Shown piece after piece: positions 7,228 to 10,281 of a DNA stretch of 10,281 nucleotides (position 1 is its first letter; the number at the start of each line of letters is the position of its first letter). The DNA is taken from contig JAODAU010000445.1 of NCBI GenBank assembly GCA_025463615.1, positions 1 through 10,281 on the forward strand, written 5' to 3'. Source of the DNA: Microbacteriaceae bacterium. Lineage in GTDB: Bacteria; Actinomycetota; Actinomycetes; Actinomycetales; Microbacteriaceae. A model generated the notes under the pieces. The model worked only from the letters and a program-made list of their open reading frames with translations. It was not told the origin of the DNA and ran no database searches. The translations under genes were made by a program, and so were the position numbers.

Positions 7228-8433
7228 TCAGGACTCGAGGAATCCGGCCGGATCGGCCAGCAGGTCGGCGAACGCGAGCTCGCCGGCGCCGATCATCAGC
7301 TGCTTCGCGCCGAGCGCCGCCGTCTCGACCCTGAGGTCCTCCCGAGCCGAGAGGATCGCCTCGTGGAAGAGCTGCTCGCCGTGCCTGCCGCCCGCCGTGT
7401 AGAGGTCGGCGAGGAAGCCGCCGAGCACCACGAGCGAGGGGTTGAACGTGTTGACCGCGGTGCGCACCGCAATGCCCAGCAGCTCCAGCTGCTCGGCCAC
7501 AAGCGCGGCGACCGCGGGATCGTCGGATGCCGCGAGCGCAGCCCCGAGCCGGTGCGCGTCCGCCGGGCCGAGGCCCACCGCCTCGAGCAGCGCGGCCTGG
7601 GTGACCTCGGCCTCGAGGCATCCGCTTGCCCCGCAGGAGCAGTGCGTGCCGTGGCTCTTCACGAAGCTGTGGCCCAGCTCGCCCGCGTACCCGGCGGCGC
7701 CGGCGAGCAGTTGGCCGCCGGTGTGCACGCCGCCGCCGATGCCGCTGGGGCCGCCGATGAAGTACACGAAGTCGTCGACACCGCGCGCCGCCCCGAACGC
7801 GCTTTCCGCGCGCATGCCGAGGTAGGCGGCGTTCGCGGCGAACGTGGGGAACCCGGTGGCGTCGCGCACCATCGCGCCGAGCGGCTCACTGCTCCAGCCC
7901 ATGTGGGTGGCCTCGCGCACCTCGCTGTCGGAGAGCCGCACCTGGCCGGGCACCGCGATGCCGACGCCCGCGACGCGCACGGGGGTGGGGCGGCCGGAGA
8001 GCAGGCCGGCGATGGCGGCGTTGCTGAGGGCCACGACATCCGCGGTCGAGGGAGCGTGCGAGACCTCGAGCCGCACCCGGGAGACGACCTCGCCGCCGAG
8101 CGTGACGAGGCCGACGTGGATCGCGTCGACCTCCGGGTTGATGGCGACGGCGACCAGCGCGGGGTCCGCGTGCACGACGGGGCTCGGGCGTCCCGGCAGG
8201 CTCACGCCGGACGGCAGTTCCTCGAAGACCAGGCCGAGCTCGACGAGCTCCGAGACCAGGTCTCCGACCGTCGAGCGGTTGAGCCCGGTGACGCGGGTGA
8301 GCTCGGCGCGGGAGAGCGGGCCGTCGAGGTGCACGAGGCGCAGCACGGCCGACAGGTTGCTGCGGCGCAGGCGCTCGGTGGCGCCGCCCTGGCCGAGCGG
8401 CCTCTGCGCGGCATCGGCGACGGTGGAGGACAT
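7228..8433 (-). CDS. ROK-family transcriptional repressor (XylR/NagC type)
   Basis: This 401-residue protein joins an N-terminal winged helix-turn-helix (about 26-75, LSRAELTRVTGLNRSTVGDL) to a ROK sugar-binding domain. The ROK zinc site is complete: H255 in GELGH and the cysteines C265, C267 and C272 in CSCGASGCLE. The NTFNP...LVVLGG segment (328-339) is also typical. The catalytic Asp of ROK kinases appears to be replaced: where kinases have END-A-N, this protein reads FAANAA, placing Ala at 202. So it should bind sugar but not phosphorylate it. It is transcribed in the same direction as the sugar operon, 240 bp upstream, and divergently from the SDR gene. It probably represses the operon and is released by a sugar such as xylose, glucose or isoprimeverose; the ligand is unknown. 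No ribosome site precedes the ATG, and a TAGTGT -10 element ends 7 bases before it, so the mRNA may be leaderless. Confidence 0.93.
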   Translation of the reverse strand: MSSTVADAAQRPLGQGGATERLRRSNLSAVLRLVHLDGPLSRAELTRVTGLNRSTVGDLVSELVELGLVFEELPSGVSLPGRPSPVVHADPALVAVAINPEVDAIHVGLVTLGGEVVSRVRLEVSHAPSTADVVALSNAAIAGLLSGRPTPVRVAGVGIAVPGQVRLSDSEVREATHMGWSSEPLGAMVRDATGFPTFAANAAYLGMRAESAFGAARGVDDFVYFIGGPSGIGGGVHTGGQLLAGAAGYAGELGHSFVKSHGTHCSCGASGCLEAEVTQAALLEAVGLGPADAHRLGAALAASDDPAVAALVAEQLELLGIAVRTAVNTFNPSLVVLGGFLADLYTAGGRHGEQLFHEAILSAREDLRVETAALGAKQLMIGAGELAFADLLADPAGFLES

Positions 8434-8460
8434 GACTAGAACACTATCCGCGCTTAGGGT
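8432..8460 (+). promoter_or_regulatory. Probable promoter of the SDR gene
   Basis: ATGACT (8432-8437) and TAGGGT (8455-8460) are 17 bases apart and fit -35 and -10 elements. The start would fall near 8467, about 30 bases before the SDR ATG. The -35 overlaps the ROK start codon on the other strand, so the two promoters interlock. Both are weak consensus matches. Confidence 0.4.
8441..8446 (-). promoter_or_regulatory. -10 element for a leaderless ROK repressor transcript
   Basis: On the minus strand TAGTGT fits the TANNNT pattern and ends 7 bases before the ROK ATG at 8433. That spacing puts transcription at or next to the A of the start codon. No Shine-Dalgarno sequence precedes the ATG, which agrees with a leaderless mRNA, common in actinobacteria. 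No clear -35 is visible. Confidence 0.45.
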
Positions 8461-8496
8461 GGTCACGAGCGACGCACACCCGACGGAGGGACACCC

Positions 8497-9237
8497 ATGA
8501 AACGCTTCGAGGGCAAGGTCGCGCTGGTCACCGGCGCGAGCCGGGGGATCGGCTTCGCCGTGGCGAAGCGCCTGGTCGACGAGGGCGCGAAGGTGGTGAT
8601 CACGGCGCGCAAGTCGGAGGCGCTGCAGGCCGCGGCCAGCGAGCTGGGCAACACGCTGTGGGTCGCCGGCAACGCGGATGACGCGGAGCACCGCGAGCAG
8701 GTGCTCGACCTCATCGCCACCGAGCTGGGGCCGCTCGACGTGTTCGTGAACAACGCCGGCATCAACCCGGCGTACGGCCCACTGCTCTCGATCGAGCGGC
8801 CGGCCATGGACAAGATCCTCTCCACCAACGTGGTCGCCGCGCTCGACTGGGTGCGGTCGGTGGTGCACTCCGGGATGCCGGCGGGCGCCGCCATCGTGAA
8901 CATCGCCTCCATCGCGGGACTGACGCCCGCCCCCGGCATCGCCTTCTACGGTGTCTCGAAGGCCGCGCTGATCGCGCTGACGACGCAGCTCGCGCTGGAG
9001 CTCGCGCCGGGCATCCGGGTCAATGCGGTCGCGCCGGCGGTGATCAAGACGAACTTCGCCAAGGCCCTCTACGAGGGGCGCGAGCAGAAGGTGATCGAGG
9101 GCTACCCTCTCGGGCGCCTCGGCGAGCCCGAGGACGTGGCGGCGGCGGTGGCGTTCCTGCTGTCGCGGGACGCATCCTGGATCACGGGCCAGACCCTCGT
9201 CATCGACGGCGGCGGCTCCCTCCGCCCGGTCGCCTAG
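8497..9237 (+). CDS. Short-chain dehydrogenase/reductase (classical SDR, FabG-like)
   Basis: This 246-residue NAD(P)-dependent oxidoreductase has all classical SDR marks: the Rossmann glycine motif TGASRGIG (12-19), NNAG (85-88), and the catalytic tetrad N111, S138, Y151 and K155 (YGVSK). PGIRVNAVAP (171-180) and the C-terminal WITGQTLVIDGG follow. The start has GGAGGG six bases upstream. It is transcribed away from the ROK gene and towards the acyl-CoA dehydrogenase. The segment GINPAYGPL after NNAG is, as I recall, typical of actinobacterial SDRs found beside ACAD10/11-type acyl-CoA dehydrogenases, so oxidation or reduction of a hydroxyacyl or ketoacyl thioester is a reasonable guess. The shared promoter region with ROK leaves open a sugar-related role. 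SDR substrate cannot be read from motifs alone. Confidence 0.92.
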   Translation: MKRFEGKVALVTGASRGIGFAVAKRLVDEGAKVVITARKSEALQAAASELGNTLWVAGNADDAEHREQVLDLIATELGPLDVFVNNAGINPAYGPLLSIERPAMDKILSTNVVAALDWVRSVVHSGMPAGAAIVNIASIAGLTPAPGIAFYGVSKAALIALTTQLALELAPGIRVNAVAPAVIKTNFAKALYEGREQKVIEGYPLGRLGEPEDVAAAVAFLLSRDASWITGQTLVIDGGGSLRPVA

Positions 9238-9239
9238 CC

Positions 9240-9304
9240 CCAAGTGGGTTTTTGTTGCTGATGTGGCGATTTATTCGCCTCATCAGCAACAAAAAGCCAC
9301 ATGG
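9240..9304. repeat. 65-bp AT-rich inverted repeat between convergent genes
   Basis: Arms of 30 bases around a 5-base loop (TTTAT at 9270-9274) pair at 27 positions; mismatches are at 9264/9280, 9248/9296 and 9243/9301. The core from 9249 to 9295 is about 38% GC, far below its surroundings. It starts 3 bases after the SDR stop and ends 10 bases before the acyl-CoA dehydrogenase stop, where a bidirectional terminator is expected. However, on either strand the T-tract lies in the 5' arm and the A-tract in the 3' arm, the reverse of an intrinsic terminator. It may still stop transcription as a U-less hairpin, or be a mobile or REP-like palindrome. Confidence 0.85.
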
Positions 9305-9313
9305 AGGAGGCGG

Positions 9314-10281
9314 CTAGCGGGCTGCCTCGGCCTTGCCCAGGGAGCTGAGATGCACCTCGTCGGGGCCGTCGGCCAGGCGCAGGGCGCGGGCCGCCGCGTA
9401 GAGCTCGGCCAGCGGCGTGTCCTCGCTGAGGCCGGCCGCTCCGAACAGCTGGATGGCGCGGTCGATGATGCGCACGGCCGCGCGCGGCACCGCGATCTTG
9501 ATCGACTGGATCTCGGTCATCGCCGCCCGGTTGCCCTGCGTGTCCATGAGCCAGGCCGTCTTGAGCACGAGAAGCCGCAGTGACTCCAGCTCGATGCGCG
9601 ACTCGCCCAGCCACTCGCGCACGACGCCCTGCTCGGCAAGCGGCCGCCCGAACGCGACCCGGGACTTCGCCCGCTCGCGCATGAGGTCGAGGGCGCGCTC
9701 GGCCATGCCGATCGCCCGCATGCAGTGATGGATGCGGCCGGGCCCGAGCCGCGCCTGCGCGATCGCGAAGCCCTCTCCCTCGCCGGCGATGAGGTTGGTC
9801 GCGGGCACGCGCGCGTGGTCGAACACGATCTCGGCGTGGCCGCCGTGCTCGCGATCGTCGTAGCCGAAGACCGTGAGGGGGCGCACGATGCGCACGCCGG
9901 GGGTGTCGCGCGGCACGAGGATCATCGACTGCTGGCGGTGGCGGGGAGCCGCGGCATCCGTGACGCCCATGACGATGAAGATCTCGGCCTCGGGGTTCAT
10001 GGCGCCGGTGGACCACCACTTGCGGCCGGTGACGAGGTAGTCGTCGCCGTTGCGCTCGATGCTGGTCGCGATGTTGGTGGCGTCGGAGGAGGCGACGTCC
10101 GGCTCGGTCATGCAGAACGACGAGCGGATGCGGGCGTCGAGCAGCGGCTCCAGCCAGCGCTCCCTCTGCTCGGCGGTGCCGAACTGCTCGAGCACCTCCA
10201 TGTTGCCGGTGTCGGGCGCGGCGCAGTTCATCGCCTCGGGCGCGATCAGCAGCGAGCGCCCCGACAGCTCGGCGATCGGCG
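9314..10281 (-). CDS. Acyl-CoA dehydrogenase, ACAD10/11-like, N-terminus outside the window
   Basis: The visible 321 residues are the middle and C-terminal parts of an FAD-dependent acyl-CoA dehydrogenase. The reading frame stays open through the right edge, and the internal Met at 10231 lies inside the conserved segment [14 protein letters not shown], so the true start is beyond 10281; about 80 residues are probably missing. FAD and substrate motifs are clear: [12 protein letters not shown] (10073-10108), [24 protein letters not shown], and the C-terminal [10 protein letters not shown] (DGPDEVH at 9350-9370). The combination closely resembles the dehydrogenase domains of ACAD10 and ACAD11, more than the short- or medium-chain enzymes. 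Members of that group act on long or branched acyl-CoA and, with a partner phosphotransferase, on 4-hydroxyacyl-CoA. Whether this one does so is inference; a phosphotransferase gene would be expected beyond the right edge. It converges on the SDR gene. Confidence 0.93.
   Translation of the reverse strand, partial: PIAELSGRSLLIAPEAMNCAAPDTGNMEVLEQFGTAEQRERWLEPLLDARIRSSFCMTEPDVASSDATNIATSIERNGDDYLVTGRKWWSTGAMNPEAEIFIVMGVTDAAAPRHRQQSMILVPRDTPGVRIVRPLTVFGYDDREHGGHAEIVFDHARVPATNLIAGEGEGFAIAQARLGPGRIHHCMRAIGMAERALDLMRERAKSRVAFGRPLAEQGVVREWLGESRIELESLRLLVLKTAWLMDTQGNRAAMTEIQSIKIAVPRAAVRIIDRAIQLFGAAGLSEDTPLAELYAAARALRLADGPDEVHLSSLGKAEAAR

Noticed and set aside
9314..10231. ATG at 10231 as the start of the acyl-CoA dehydrogenase
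   Set aside because: The frame remains open to the window edge and the residues before it ([10 protein letters not shown]) belong to the conserved domain, so it is an internal Met.

Overview
The window comes from a high-GC actinobacterium, most likely Microbacteriaceae or a close relative. The evidence is dense GC-rich coding, a CUT1 sugar ABC transporter without its own ATPase, a CebR-like operator, and an ACAD11-like acyl-CoA dehydrogenase beside a typical actinobacterial SDR. The family-level assignment is inference.

Positions 56-6987 hold one minus-strand operon, read from right to left: a lipoprotein sugar-binding protein, two CUT1 permeases, a GH31 alpha-xylosidase of the YicI type and a GH1 beta-glucosidase. 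Both permeases and both hydrolases are packed with 4-bp ATGA overlaps or a 2-bp gap. Only the binding protein is set apart, by 68 bp carrying a 13-bp GC hairpin. Neither hydrolase has a signal peptide, so short oligosaccharides are probably imported and cut inside the cell. Alternating alpha-xylosidase and beta-glucosidase is what is needed to strip unsubstituted xyloglucan oligosaccharides or isoprimeverose to xylose and glucose. An ATPase, an endo-xyloglucanase and a beta-galactosidase are absent from the window.

Positions 6988-7227 are the control region. A 27-bp imperfect palindrome overlaps the probable -10 element of the operon and is the best candidate operator for the ROK repressor encoded next door (7228-8433). 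About 100 bp further upstream is a 12-bp perfect palindrome that matches the CebR/CelR cello-oligosaccharide operator at 13 of 14 positions. This suggests that a local ROK sensor and a global LacI-type cellobiose regulator both control the operon.

Positions 8434-10281 change subject. An SDR gene is transcribed divergently from the ROK gene through overlapping promoters, and the ROK mRNA looks leaderless. It converges on a partial ACAD10/11-type acyl-CoA dehydrogenase that runs off the right edge. Between them lies a 65-bp AT-rich palindrome whose T and A tracts have the wrong polarity for a normal intrinsic terminator. The SDR and the dehydrogenase probably belong to acyl-CoA or hydroxyacyl metabolism rather than to the sugar operon.
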